DNA from: Marispirochaeta sp964554875
GTDB lineage: Bacteria; Spirochaetota; Spirochaetia; JC444; Marispirochaetaceae
Length of the DNA stretch: 64,000 bases
Direction of reading: 5' to 3'
NCBI GenBank assembly: GCA_964554875.1
Contig: CAZKQJ010000012.1
Span: 32,075 to 96,074, forward strand
Numbering within the stretch: position 1 is the stretch's first letter; every line of letters begins with the position of its first letter. Of the stretch, positions 24,847 to 33,810 are shown in pieces. The translations under genes were made by a program, and so were the position numbers. The notes under the pieces were generated by a model. The model did no database searches. It saw only the letters and a list, made by a program, of their open reading frames with translations, and was not told the DNA's origin.

Positions 24847-25534
24847 ATATCGGGATATCCTGAACGATTTTGAAGACTTCGAGACCGGTGCTTATCGCCG
24901 GGAACGCAGTGCTGAACCGGAAAATCTGCATTCTTTGAAGAAGGACAAGGGAAAAGTACCCGAGGAGACGGATCTTTCTGCATGCAGCCTTGATGAACTG
25001 GGCAGGCTTATCCGCAGCTGCTCCAGATGTCCCCTGGGCTCCCTGCGCAAAAACGCCGTACCCGGTGAAGGGAGCAGCAATCCGGAAGTTATGCTTATAG
25101 GAGAGGCTCCGGGAGCACAGGAGGATGAGAGCGGCAAACCCTTTGTGGGCGCCGCCGGTCAATATCTGGACAAATGGCTCGATGCAGTTCACCTGTCTCG
25201 GAGGGAGAATGTCTTTATTGCCAATGTAATAAAATGCCGTCCCCCCAATAACCGGGACCCGGAGGAGTCGGAGATGAAAAGCTGCTTTCCCTATCTCCTG
25301 GCCCAGATTGATCTGTTAAAACCCAGGGCCATACTCTGCCTCGGACGCTTTGCGGGAAGAAAGATTACCGGTATGGAAACGAGTCTCAGGAACATGAGGG
25401 AAAAGCTTCATTATTTCATGAATATTCCCGTAATCGTTACCTACCATCCCAGTGCCGTACTCAGAAATCCCGAGCTTCGCCGGCCCGTGTGGGACGACCT
25501 GCGAAGACTATCAGATATCATCGGTAAAAGCTGA
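24827..25534 (+). CDS. Uracil-DNA glycosylase, iron-sulfur type (family 4/5-like)
   Basis: Removes uracil from DNA. 235 residues from the ATG at 24827 (AGGG upstream); the longer frame inside truA is rejected. About 55 residues of low conservation precede the fold, then SCSRCPL (Cys65, Cys68) for half of the 4Fe-4S cluster, VMLIGEAPGAQED (89-101) as the water-activating motif, GAAGQYLDKWL, FIANVIKCRPPNNRDP with a third cysteine, ILCLGRFAG and TYHPSAVLRN near the end. Sits 20 bases before priA, giving a small DNA-maintenance pair. Confidence 0.92.
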   Translation: MKSILAKYRDILNDFEDFETGAYRRERSAEPENLHSLKKDKGKVPEETDLSACSLDELGRLIRSCSRCPLGSLRKNAVPGEGSSNPEVMLIGEAPGAQEDESGKPFVGAAGQYLDKWLDAVHLSRRENVFIANVIKCRPPNNRDPEESEMKSCFPYLLAQIDLLKPRAILCLGRFAGRKITGMETSLRNMREKLHYFMNIPVIVTYHPSAVLRNPELRRPVWDDLRRLSDIIGKS

Positions 25535-25553
25535 TCGAGAAAGGTATACCAGC

Positions 25554-27500
25554 GTGTTTGCCGAAGTTACCCTTAATCTGCCTTTGAACAAGACCTTTAC
25601 CTACAGTCTCCCTGAAGGAACCTGTGCCGGACCCGGATTCCGGGTGGAGGTTGACTTTCGCCGGCGCAAGGTCGTCGCTTTCATTCTCTCCGTCTCAAAC
25701 GATCCTCCTCCGGGGGATTTTACCGTCAAGGAAATCCTTCGGGTGCTCGATGAGGAGCCCATATTCGGTGAACCCGAGGTAGACCTTGCCCGCTGGACTG
25801 CCCGTCGTTATTTTGCCTCCCCCGGGGAGGTCCTGAGCAGTATGCTGCCGGGTGGGAAAAAAGAGAGCAGCATGCCCTCCATTCTGCCGGAGGATGACGT
25901 GCCCCTTACCGAGCTTGAGCTTTCGGATGAACAGAGCGACGCTGTCCGGGCAATACTGTACCCGGATTCCAGACCGATCTATCTTTACGGAATAACGGGT
26001 TCAGGCAAAACGGCGGTATTTTTCTCCGCCGCCGCCGAGGTCCTTAAGCGGGGTGGCGGGGTCATTTACCTTGTACCTGAAATATCCCTGACCCACCAGA
26101 TTGTACGGGAGGCGGTTTCCCGTTTTGGTAATATCGTATCGGTGTGGCATTCCAGGATCACCCCTTCACAGCGTCTCGCGGAGTGGAAGCGGATCAGGAG
26201 CGGTGCGGCAAAATTGGTAATTGGTGCGAGGAGCGCGGTATTCGCCCCGGTACCGGACCTTGGTCTCATTATCCTGGACGAAGAGCATGAAGGTTCCTAT
26301 AAATCCGGATCCAGTCCCCGCTATCATGCCAGACAGATAGCCATGTACCGTACGAAAAAGGGCAAGGCTGCACTTGTAATGGGAAGCGCTACCCCGTCTG
26401 TGGAGGCTTCCCACCTGATGGAGAAGGGACATTTGCGTACTCTGCATCTGACCCGTCGTCTTGCCGGCGGAGCTCCGCCGAAAATGAAAATCATCGACAT
26501 GAAGGGTGAAAAGGGGATTATCAGCGATGAATTATCCGCCGCTCTCAAGAGTACCCTGGCGGATAAACGTCAGGCCATCCTCTTTTTGAACCGCCGCGGT
26601 TTTTCCTACTTTTTTCACTGCAGGAGCTGCGGATATGAAATGCGCTGTGAGAACTGCTCGGTATCACTGACCTTTCACAAATCCCGGGGAATCATGCTCT
26701 GTCATTACTGTGGTTATCAGACCCGCCCAGTGCAGGTCTGTCCTGAATGCGCTTCCCTGGATGTCGGCTATTCCGGTTATGGAACGGAAGGGATAGAGGA
26801 GGAGATCGCGGCCCTTTTCCCCGATGCCCGGATAGCCCGTGTGGATACCGATTCGGTGAGCAGAAAGGGAAGCCTCAAGAAAATCCTCGGTGATTTTCGT
26901 CAGGGAAGACTCGATATTCTCCTGGGAACCCAGATGGTGGCCAAGGGATTGAATTTTCCCGGTGTTCGTCTTGTGGGTATAGTCATGGCCGATACGACCC
27001 TGATGCTGCCTGATTTCCGGGCTGCCGAAAGAACCTTTGCCCTGTTGACGCAGGTGGCGGGAAGGGCAGGGCGTTTCCACCCCGACGGGGAGGTCTTTAT
27101 CCAGACTTTTCACGGACAGGCACCGGCAATCAGACTGGCTGCGGAGGACCGGCAGGCTGAGTTTTATCGTCAGGAGCTTTCGATGCGCAAAAGCCTTATG
27201 TTTCCACCCTTTGCCAGGCTTATCCGGATTCTCTTTCGGGGCAAGAGCAGGGAAAAGGTACAGGCCGCGTCGGAGCAGTTCTGTGCATGTATGGAAAGGG
27301 ACCTCCCCGCCGGAATCGACCTTCTCGGTCCCAGCGAAGCTCCACTTTCCGTAATCTCCGGAAACTTCAGGGTACATGCCATTTTGCGGGGAGAAGACTT
27401 TTCGGTTCTTTATGATTTCTGCAGTTTCTTTCTTGAACGTATCGAAGCTCCTTACGGGGTTTACCGGGAAGTCGACGTCGACCCGGTCAGTCTGCTCTAA
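25554..27500 (+). CDS. priA: Primosomal protein N' (PriA helicase)
   Basis: Restarts stalled replication forks. 648 residues from a GTG with AAAGG upstream. N-terminal DNA-binding part (AEVTLNLPLNKTFTYSLPEG), GITGSGKTAVFF Walker A at 147-157, LIILDEEHEGSYKS (DEEH), MGSATPS, then the zinc-binding insertion with CRSCGYEMRCENCS and CHYCGYQTRPVQVCPEC (eight cysteines), GTEGIEEEIAALFP, LLGTQMVAKGLNFP and TQVAGRAGR. All motifs look intact. Shorter than the 730-residue E. coli protein mainly at the N-terminus. Confidence 0.96.
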   Translation: MFAEVTLNLPLNKTFTYSLPEGTCAGPGFRVEVDFRRRKVVAFILSVSNDPPPGDFTVKEILRVLDEEPIFGEPEVDLARWTARRYFASPGEVLSSMLPGGKKESSMPSILPEDDVPLTELELSDEQSDAVRAILYPDSRPIYLYGITGSGKTAVFFSAAAEVLKRGGGVIYLVPEISLTHQIVREAVSRFGNIVSVWHSRITPSQRLAEWKRIRSGAAKLVIGARSAVFAPVPDLGLIILDEEHEGSYKSGSSPRYHARQIAMYRTKKGKAALVMGSATPSVEASHLMEKGHLRTLHLTRRLAGGAPPKMKIIDMKGEKGIISDELSAALKSTLADKRQAILFLNRRGFSYFFHCRSCGYEMRCENCSVSLTFHKSRGIMLCHYCGYQTRPVQVCPECASLDVGYSGYGTEGIEEEIAALFPDARIARVDTDSVSRKGSLKKILGDFRQGRLDILLGTQMVAKGLNFPGVRLVGIVMADTTLMLPDFRAAERTFALLTQVAGRAGRFHPDGEVFIQTFHGQAPAIRLAAEDRQAEFYRQELSMRKSLMFPPFARLIRILFRGKSREKVQAASEQFCACMERDLPAGIDLLGPSEAPLSVISGNFRVHAILRGEDFSVLYDFCSFFLERIEAPYGVYREVDVDPVSLL

Positions 27501-27509
27501 ACCGGAGAA

Positions 27510-27538
27510 TTGACCCGTCCCCTCCTTTTCGGTACTAT
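27510..27538 (+). promoter_or_regulatory. Putative sigma-70 promoter of def-fmt-PASTA-rpe, predicting a leaderless mRNA
   Basis: TTGACC at 27510-27515, 17-base spacer and TACTAT at 27533-27538, then six bases to the ATG at 27545 (nine to the second ATG). No Shine-Dalgarno sequence precedes def. Confidence 0.6.
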
Positions 27539-27544
27539 TTCCTT

Positions 27545-28039
27545 ATGATGAATATTCTTACACTTGGCGATGAAGTTCTGCGCGAGAAGAGCGCACGGGT
27601 CGAAGAATTCGACGATAAACTCAGCAGCCTGATTGAAGATATGACGAAGCTCATGCGAGGGCAGGGAATAGGTCTTGCGGCGCCCCAGGTTGGAGTTTCC
27701 AAACGCCTTTTTATCTGCCAGCCGGAAGGACACAAACTGTGGGTTTTTATCAATCCGGAGATCACCCTTACCTCGGAAGAGCAGGGCGATTATGAGGAGG
27801 GGTGTCTGAGCATTCCAGGAATCTGGTCCGATGTTATACGTCCTTCTCGCGTACAGGTGCAGGCTTTCAATGAAAAGGGACGGCCATTCCGGGTCGACGC
27901 GGAGGGTATCCTGGCACGGGTTATTCAGCACGAGCTTGACCACCTGAACGGTGTTCTGTTTATTGATCACCTGTCAGAAGCGAAACGGGATAAAGCGATC
28001 AGGGAATACGAGAAAAAGAATACCAAGAAGGCGGTATGA
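27545..28039 (+). CDS. def: Peptide deformylase
   Basis: Removes the formyl group from nascent protein N-termini. 164 residues. The three metal-site motifs are present: GIGLAAPQVG (41-50), EEGCLSIPG and QHELDHLNGVLFID, so the Cys-His-His site is complete. Two adjacent ATGs open the frame; both fit the promoter placed six or nine bases upstream. It overlaps fmt by four bases, the common def-fmt pair that handles formyl-methionine. Confidence 0.97.
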   Translation: MMNILTLGDEVLREKSARVEEFDDKLSSLIEDMTKLMRGQGIGLAAPQVGVSKRLFICQPEGHKLWVFINPEITLTSEEQGDYEEGCLSIPGIWSDVIRPSRVQVQAFNEKGRPFRVDAEGILARVIQHELDHLNGVLFIDHLSEAKRDKAIREYEKKNTKKAV

Positions 28040-28986
28040 GGATTCTCTTCGCCGGTACTCCCGAAATAGCGCTTCCTGCATTGGAAAGCTTGAGCCAAGA
28101 AGGGTATGTAGCTGCGGTGCTTACAAGTCCCGATGCCCCCAGGGGCCGGGGCAGAAGCCTGCATCCTTCTCCTGTTAAAGCTCTGGCCCTGGATATGAAT
28201 CTCCCGGTTTTTACTCCCCGGCACCTGGGGCGGGAAGCCCGGGAGGTGATTTCGGAGACAGGAGCGGATCTTTTGGCCGTGGTCGCCTACGGCAAGATTT
28301 TCGGACCCCGTTTTCTGGGCCTTTTTCCCGCCGGGGGCATCAACCTTCACCCATCCCTTCTGCCCAGGCATCGCGGCCCCGCACCCTTGCCCTTTACAAT
28401 TCTGGAAGGTGATTCGCAGTGGGGCTTGAGCATACAGAAGATTGCTCTGGAGATGGATGCCGGAGATATTCTGCTTCAGAAGAGCTTCCCCCTGAGGGGG
28501 ACGGAATCCGCGGGAGAACTTGCTGTCCTGGCGGCGGAAGAGGGCGCGAAGGCGATGCTTGAAACAGTCCGGACAATCGAAGAGGGAACCGATAATCCTC
28601 TTCCCCAGAATCACCGGGATGCCACCTACTCCCGTCTCCTCATCAAGGACGACGGCCTGATTGACTGGAGTCAACCGGCTTTCAGGATAGATCGTATGAT
28701 CAGGGCCTTTAATCCCTGGCCAGGTGCGTATACGAGTTTTCAGAAACAGACGCTTACAATATGGGAAGCTTCTCCTGTCGAGGAAAACAGCCGACTCCAT
28801 GCCGGAACTGTGGCGCTAGTAGACAGAAAGCGAGGAATTTTGGTACAAACTGGAGAAGGTCTCCTCGCTGTAAAATCTCTGCAGCTGCAAGGGAAAAAGC
28901 GCCTTCCCTGGCAATCCTTCGTTAATGGCATACGGGGGATCGAAGGATCGATTCTTGGAGGAACCAATGAAAAACTTCATGATTAA
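28036..28986 (+). CDS. fmt: Methionyl-tRNA formyltransferase
   Basis: Formylates initiator Met-tRNA using 10-formyltetrahydrofolate. 316 residues. RILFAGTPEIALPALESL at the start, VVAYGKIFG, NLHPSLLPRHRGPAPLPF (catalytic Asn-His region, with PRHRG as usual) and IDWSQPAFRIDRMIRAFNPWPGAYT linking to the C-terminal OB-like domain. ATGA overlap with def; the next gene begins within its last 20 bases and has its ribosome site (GGAGG) inside fmt. Confidence 0.96.
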   Translation: MRILFAGTPEIALPALESLSQEGYVAAVLTSPDAPRGRGRSLHPSPVKALALDMNLPVFTPRHLGREAREVISETGADLLAVVAYGKIFGPRFLGLFPAGGINLHPSLLPRHRGPAPLPFTILEGDSQWGLSIQKIALEMDAGDILLQKSFPLRGTESAGELAVLAAEEGAKAMLETVRTIEEGTDNPLPQNHRDATYSRLLIKDDGLIDWSQPAFRIDRMIRAFNPWPGAYTSFQKQTLTIWEASPVEENSRLHAGTVALVDRKRGILVQTGEGLLAVKSLQLQGKKRLPWQSFVNGIRGIEGSILGGTNEKLHD

Positions 28987-29998
28987 ACTACGATCACTGC
29001 TTCCCAGTGAAAGCGATTCTCCCGAGCATCGTTACTTCAAGACCGTAATATTTCTTGCCCTGGGCACAATAGTGCTTATGCTGCTTGCGGGGTTCGTAAC
29101 CTTTATGGTAACGATTCGAGGGCCGGAGCAGACCATGGTCCCCAACGTGGTGGGGAATAATCTTGAGAATGCCCTTGTGTCTCTTCAGGAAAAGGAGCTG
29201 TATCCCCACATTCAGCTCCGTTACTCCTCTACACCTGCAGACAAGGGTACTGTTCTTGAACAGGATCCGAATCCCGGTGCAATCGTAAAGGCAAAATCAA
29301 AGATCGTATTGCGTGTAAGCAAAGGTTCAATTATTGAGCGAATAGACAATTACGTGGGCTGGAATATTGAGGACCTGGAAATTCATCTCAAGAGCCTGGT
29401 TTCAGTTCACGGGCCCATGCTTTCGATAAAGCAGCCTGTACAGCGTATTTTCAACGAGCTTCCGGAAGGAACCATCATCTCCCAGACCCCGGAACCGGGT
29501 ACCGAGATTACGAGCCAGACTCCCCTGAAGCTTGTTGTAAGCCGCGGACCGCAGACCGGTACCATTGTGGTCAGGGATTATACTGACATGCCGTATATGG
29601 AAGCAGTTGAGTCCCTGATCAGGCAGAACATATATTTTACCATTTCCGCCCGGAATGCCGACAGGAACGAGAAGGCAGGTATTGTTGTTTCCCAGAATCC
29701 GTCCCCGGACAGCGATGTCCCCAGGGAGTCGCTGCACCAGCTGGTCATTACCCGTCCGGAGGATATTCCGGAAGATCATGTTTTCGGAATTCTGGAAAAA
29801 AGTCTTCCAAATTATTCCATACCCGCAAGCATCACCATAGATGCGGTTTCCCCGGAGGGCATACGTGAGACACGGCTGGAATTAAAACACAAGGGAGGAC
29901 TGCTCTCCGTTCCGTATCTTGAACCCGAAAACACCGTTCTGCTGATATTGATTGAAGGAACCGAACGAATACGCTTTGCGGTCAAGAAGGAGCGCTAA
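28967..29998 (+). CDS. Stand-alone PASTA-domain membrane protein
   Basis: 343 residues: a short cytoplasmic segment, a transmembrane helix at about 26-49, then three extracytoplasmic PASTA repeats at about 57-122, 127-195 and 200-268, each with a V.x.G/D x.x..A...L helix and an SQxPxPG-type turn (EQDPNPG, SQTPEPG, SQNPSPD). A 75-residue C-terminal part is not recognised. PASTA domains bind muropeptides in PrkC-type kinases and penicillin-binding proteins, but no kinase or transpeptidase is attached here. In Bacillus the order def-fmt-...-prkC-rsgA-rpe places the PASTA kinase at this spot. ATG at 28967 chosen for GGAGG. Confidence 0.87.
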   Translation: MKNFMIKLRSLLPSESDSPEHRYFKTVIFLALGTIVLMLLAGFVTFMVTIRGPEQTMVPNVVGNNLENALVSLQEKELYPHIQLRYSSTPADKGTVLEQDPNPGAIVKAKSKIVLRVSKGSIIERIDNYVGWNIEDLEIHLKSLVSVHGPMLSIKQPVQRIFNELPEGTIISQTPEPGTEITSQTPLKLVVSRGPQTGTIVVRDYTDMPYMEAVESLIRQNIYFTISARNADRNEKAGIVVSQNPSPDSDVPRESLHQLVITRPEDIPEDHVFGILEKSLPNYSIPASITIDAVSPEGIRETRLELKHKGGLLSVPYLEPENTVLLILIEGTERIRFAVKKER

Positions 29999-30001
29999 GG
30001 C

Positions 30002-30652
30002 ATGGTACCGCTGCTTGCACCTTCAATTCTGTCAGCCAATTTCACCGATATCGCCGGTGCTGTACGTCTTATAGAATCGACCGGTTCAGACTGGATACAT
30101 CTTGATATTATGGACGGGTCTTTCGTCCCGCCTATTACCTTCGGAAGCCAGATGCTCGCTGATATCCGGTCAATAACCAGTCTGCCGCTGGATGTTCATT
30201 TGATGATCGATAGGCCTGAACGGCACGTAGAGAGTTTTTGCGCAGCCGGGGCCGATTACCTCACGGTACACGCAGAGGCCAGTGTACATCTCCATCGCAT
30301 ACTGCAGTCAATCAGGGATCTTGGTGTTAAACCCGGAGTTTCCATTGTTCCCTCCACGCCGGTGGACGGAATATCTGAAATTCTAAGCGAGGTCGATCTT
30401 GTACTGGTAATGTCCGTGAACCCGGGGTATGGAGGTCAGAAAATCATACCTTCCACCCTGGCAAAGGTCGAACGACTGGTCAGAATCCGGGAAGAAAGAT
30501 CCCTGTCATACAAGATTTCCATTGACGGAGGAGTCAACCGGACTACAATAGAAGATGTCCGAAAAAGCGGCGTCGATGTTATTGTTGCCGGAAGCGCCTT
30601 TTTCAACGCGGAAGATTCTGCCGCCGAAGTTGCCATCCTGCGGGGGCACTAA
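30002..30652 (+). CDS. rpe: Ribulose-phosphate 3-epimerase
   Basis: Interconverts ribulose 5-phosphate and xylulose 5-phosphate. 216 residues, TIM barrel. LAPSILSANFTDI, WIHLDIMDGSFVPPITFG (metal His and catalytic Asp), PLDVHLMIDRPERHV, VMSVNPGYGGQ, and SIDGGVNRTT with GSAFF for phosphate binding. It follows the PASTA gene by three bases (TAAGGC then ATG), within one unit from def. Confidence 0.97.
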   Translation: MVPLLAPSILSANFTDIAGAVRLIESTGSDWIHLDIMDGSFVPPITFGSQMLADIRSITSLPLDVHLMIDRPERHVESFCAAGADYLTVHAEASVHLHRILQSIRDLGVKPGVSIVPSTPVDGISEILSEVDLVLVMSVNPGYGGQKIIPSTLAKVERLVRIREERSLSYKISIDGGVNRTTIEDVRKSGVDVIVAGSAFFNAEDSAAEVAILRGH

Positions 30653-30715
30653 CGCTTTCTTAACGGTAATGCCGGCTTGTTAATTTGTCGAAAAGTATAG
30701 CGGGGGTACATAGGT

Positions 30716-31675
30716 GTGACAGGAACCCGAAGAAATACTCTTTTTATTATAATTGCGGCTTTGCTGGCTTTTTCTGCTCAGAATTTATCCGCTGTGGATT
30801 TACCTGGAGAGATAAAACAGGGAATAAGGGCCTATCAGGATGGCCTGCATGCAGAGGCCTTACGCAGGTTTCGTAGCGCACTTACAGATACCAGACTCGA
30901 AGACTTTCATGATGACGCCTACTTCTGGATAGGGAAGACGTATCTGGCGGGAGGGGAGTACGAGGAAGCAACCCGGCATCTTGAGTATTTTCTCTCCACC
31001 TTTCCGGACAGCCCTCTGCGACCCGAGGGGCTCTATCAGAAAGGAAGACTTCTGTATCTCCAGCGCGACTTTGAATCGGCAATACAGATACTGTACAGTT
31101 TTATTCAGGACTATCCGGATGACATTTATGTTGCCAATGCATATTTCTGGATAGGCGAATCCCTGTACAGCCTGGGGCATTTTGATGAGGCGGAAAAAGT
31201 TTTTCGTTTCATAGACGAAAAGTATCCATCAAGTTACAAAATAGAAGCAGCCCGCTTTCGTTTGCAGCTGATACAGTTTAAACACAGGGAGAACGAGCTG
31301 GTAAAGCTCCTTAAAATCAGTCATGAAGAGTATCTCAAGGCGGTCGACGAGTTTATTCAACGGGAAAAAGCCTACGAGCAGGCACTCTCCGAATACAAAA
31401 AACGTCTGGCTGTTGTTTTATCTGATGATCTTCAGGAGGAGCTCGAACGACTTAATGCCAGGGTAAAAGAACAGGAGTTGACGATAAGCAAACTAAATGA
31501 GCAGAACAGGCTCTTACGAAACCAGACGGGAGATGCAGCCCCCGTTCTTGAAACAGAGACTACCCGAATATCCCCCACAGATACGAATGTTGTTCGCGAG
31601 CTGCTTGAAATGAAGGCGGAAGCCCTGGAGTTGAAGGAATACTATCTCGGTCTCATTGAACGGAGTGGTCAATAA
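30716..31675 (+). CDS. Exported TPR/coiled-coil protein (YbgF-like)
   Basis: 319 residues, GTG start with GGGGG nine bases upstream. Signal peptide about 1-26 (LFIIIAALLAFSAQNLSA), then four or so tetratricopeptide repeats (35-185) of the Sel/YbgF kind: DDAYFWIGKTYLAGGEYEEATRHLEYFL, then ...YLQRDFESAIQILYSFI, ...YFWIGESLYSLGHFDEAEKVF. A coiled coil runs from about 195 to 265 and a second helical stretch ends the protein. A role in envelope organisation is likely but no partner is shown. First of a four-gene group ending in dtd. Confidence 0.75.
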   Translation: MTGTRRNTLFIIIAALLAFSAQNLSAVDLPGEIKQGIRAYQDGLHAEALRRFRSALTDTRLEDFHDDAYFWIGKTYLAGGEYEEATRHLEYFLSTFPDSPLRPEGLYQKGRLLYLQRDFESAIQILYSFIQDYPDDIYVANAYFWIGESLYSLGHFDEAEKVFRFIDEKYPSSYKIEAARFRLQLIQFKHRENELVKLLKISHEEYLKAVDEFIQREKAYEQALSEYKKRLAVVLSDDLQEELERLNARVKEQELTISKLNEQNRLLRNQTGDAAPVLETETTRISPTDTNVVRELLEMKAEALELKEYYLGLIERSGQ

Positions 31676-32706
31676 TGGGAATAAGAAAAACCGGTCCGGC
31701 TGTGTTTCTTGTCATCATGCTCATGCCGGTTATAGTCCATTCCCTGAACGTGGAATCAGGCCGGATACGACTTGAGATCGATGAGAAAACCGGAAGTTTC
31801 AGCCTTTTTTCACTCCAGGAAAACGGGCAGTCACTGTCATTGCTGTACCCAGATGACCCTGGAACCAGCTATTTCAGTGTCGCGGTGAATAACCGGATTT
31901 ACAGACGACCGTCAAGTTCAGATTTCCGCAGGGAGATTGTCAACGAAAGCGGAGGCCTGATCATAATTTGGACCTCCAGCCAGCTTGAAATCCGGCAGGA
32001 ATTCAGGCTTATACGATCAGTCTCTTCGGACGTAAAAAACGGAATAGCCATGAGTTTGACTCTTCGCAATATCTCTTCCAGGAATCTTTCGGTCGGGCTG
32101 CGGTATCTACTGGATACCTACCTTGGCGAAAGCAGCGGAAATCATTTTGTGAGTTCAGATAACAGGTCGATCAACGGCGAGACCGGGTTAAAGGCAGCCT
32201 ACCCACGGTACATACTTTCACCTCAGGGACGTTCTGTAAACAGGGGACTGATGCTGATGCTTGATGCTCCGGGTATTGAAAAACCGGATTCCATTGTTTT
32301 TGCCAACTGGAAGCGTCTTAATGAAAGTTCATGGTCCTACGATGTAAACGCATCCAGAAGCTTTTCTAATCCACCATACTCGATTAATGATTCAGCCATT
32401 GCATTGTACTTCGACCCGGAAGCTCTTCAGCCTGGTGACGAAAGGCTTATAAACCTTGTTTTTGGTTCCTACGACCAGGCAGGGTATCTCCCTGATTCCC
32501 AGGAGATCAATGACAGAATCGCGGATATTATCCTGGAAGAAAGCGATGCCCGAGATCCCGCAAAAGAGCTTGCCCTGGTTCGGGAACTCATAACGGAGAT
32601 TGATCTTCTAATGAAAGCCGGCCAAGAAGTCCCGCAGGAAAAAATCCGGCTGCTCCGCCAGCTGCTTGAAACCCTGAAGGCACGAAAGGCTGATCTTGAA
32701 GACTAG
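31675..32706 (+). CDS. Exported protein of unknown function
   Basis: 343 residues with a signal peptide (about 1-23). The bulk is beta-rich with an Ig-like or carbohydrate-related look (ESGRIRLEIDEKTGSFSLFS, SLTLRNISSRNLSVGLRYLLDT, FDPEALQPGDERLINLVFGSYD) and the last 60 residues form a helix rich in Glu/Arg/Leu. I do not recognise a family. Start TAATG overlap with the preceding TPR gene and tight spacing to the next TPR gene suggest the three work together, probably in the periplasm. Confidence 0.65.
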   Translation: MGIRKTGPAVFLVIMLMPVIVHSLNVESGRIRLEIDEKTGSFSLFSLQENGQSLSLLYPDDPGTSYFSVAVNNRIYRRPSSSDFRREIVNESGGLIIIWTSSQLEIRQEFRLIRSVSSDVKNGIAMSLTLRNISSRNLSVGLRYLLDTYLGESSGNHFVSSDNRSINGETGLKAAYPRYILSPQGRSVNRGLMLMLDAPGIEKPDSIVFANWKRLNESSWSYDVNASRSFSNPPYSINDSAIALYFDPEALQPGDERLINLVFGSYDQAGYLPDSQEINDRIADIILEESDARDPAKELALVRELITEIDLLMKAGQEVPQEKIRLLRQLLETLKARKADLED

Positions 32707-32715
32707 GTTTTGGTA

Positions 32716-33801
32716 ATGGACCAGGTTCTTTCAGCTGCCGAGAAACTCTATTTTCGCGGGAAATACAGCAAGGTGCTGAGAATGCTGGAACCCCAGGTAT
32801 TCCAGTACCGGGACAGCTATCGCTTTTACCTTCTTCTGGGATATTCCTGCCTTTTTACAGGAGATTTCGGTGGAGGTCATTCATATCTTAGGCGGGCGGA
32901 ACAGCTTAGTCCGGGGGATACTTCAGCAAACCTGGGTATTGCCCTGGTCTCTGCCAAAAGAGGGGAAACAGAGGAAGCAATACGAATATGGCTATCTATC
33001 ATAGAAAACAAGGGAGATGTAAAGGAGGCCCAGCGGGGACTCAGGCTTATACGGGAATCGACGGAGTTCAGCCAGATTGCAATGCGTCTTGAAGAAGAGA
33101 AACTTGACCGTTACCTGAGGTATCCCAGAAAACGGAAAATGCCCTGGAGACAGGTGCTCCTGGCTTGTGTCGTACTTGCCCTGGGTGCCTCCATCTTTCT
33201 TTACGTGGATCCTTACAGTTTTCGATCGAAGGATATAACGCGTCCGGAAATAGCCGACATGGACTTCTTTTCCTCCAACGGTTCCACAGGAAACCAGGGC
33301 GCAGAGTTTGTGATGAATGAGGATGAGGTCCGGAAGAAGGCCAAAGAAATTCTCGAACTCATGAATGACTATCGTGACAACCTGGCCCGGAGAGAGATAA
33401 ACAGGCTTCTTCTTTCAACCGCGTCGGAAGATGTAAAGGAAAAAGCCAGATATCTTGTTCAATATCTGGAGGAACCGAACTTCGCGACCCTGAAGGATAC
33501 TTTTACCTTCAACGAAGTCTCGTCTCAACCTTCCCTGTACGAAGGCTGTTATATAGCCTGGAAAGGAAAAAGCGCAAATATAGCCACGAGAAATGACGAA
33601 ATCAGCTTTGACCTTCTTGTCGGCTATCATGATGAGATCCTCCTTGAAGGGGTCGTACAGGTCCGGCTCGGGTTTCCGGTTTTTCTCGAGGAGAACAAAA
33701 AGGTCGAAGTTCTCGGAAAAGTCATTCTTTCGGGAAATGATAATTCCGCCAGCCGTGTTTTTCGTCTTGAAGGTATTTCAATCCATAAACTGGTGGAGTA
33801 A
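32716..33801 (+). CDS. TPR membrane protein
   Basis: 361 residues. TPR-like helices fill about 1-115 (YRFYLLLGYSCLFTGDFGGGHSYLRRAEQLSP, DTSANLGIALVSAKRGETEEAIRIWLSII), a single transmembrane helix lies at about 144-162 (VLLACVVLALGASIFLYV), and about 195 residues follow on the other side. The last half ends with a beta-rich part (SFDLLVGYHDEILLEGVVQVRLGFP). The N-terminal TPR is predicted cytoplasmic, the C-terminus periplasmic. The ATG at 32716 is preferred to a TTG two codons before. Function unknown; likely one unit with its two upstream neighbours. Confidence 0.7.
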   Translation: MDQVLSAAEKLYFRGKYSKVLRMLEPQVFQYRDSYRFYLLLGYSCLFTGDFGGGHSYLRRAEQLSPGDTSANLGIALVSAKRGETEEAIRIWLSIIENKGDVKEAQRGLRLIRESTEFSQIAMRLEEEKLDRYLRYPRKRKMPWRQVLLACVVLALGASIFLYVDPYSFRSKDITRPEIADMDFFSSNGSTGNQGAEFVMNEDEVRKKAKEILELMNDYRDNLARREINRLLLSTASEDVKEKARYLVQYLEEPNFATLKDTFTFNEVSSQPSLYEGCYIAWKGKSANIATRNDEISFDLLVGYHDEILLEGVVQVRLGFPVFLEENKKVEVLGKVILSGNDNSASRVFRLEGISIHKLVE

Positions 33802-33810
33802 GACCTGAAT

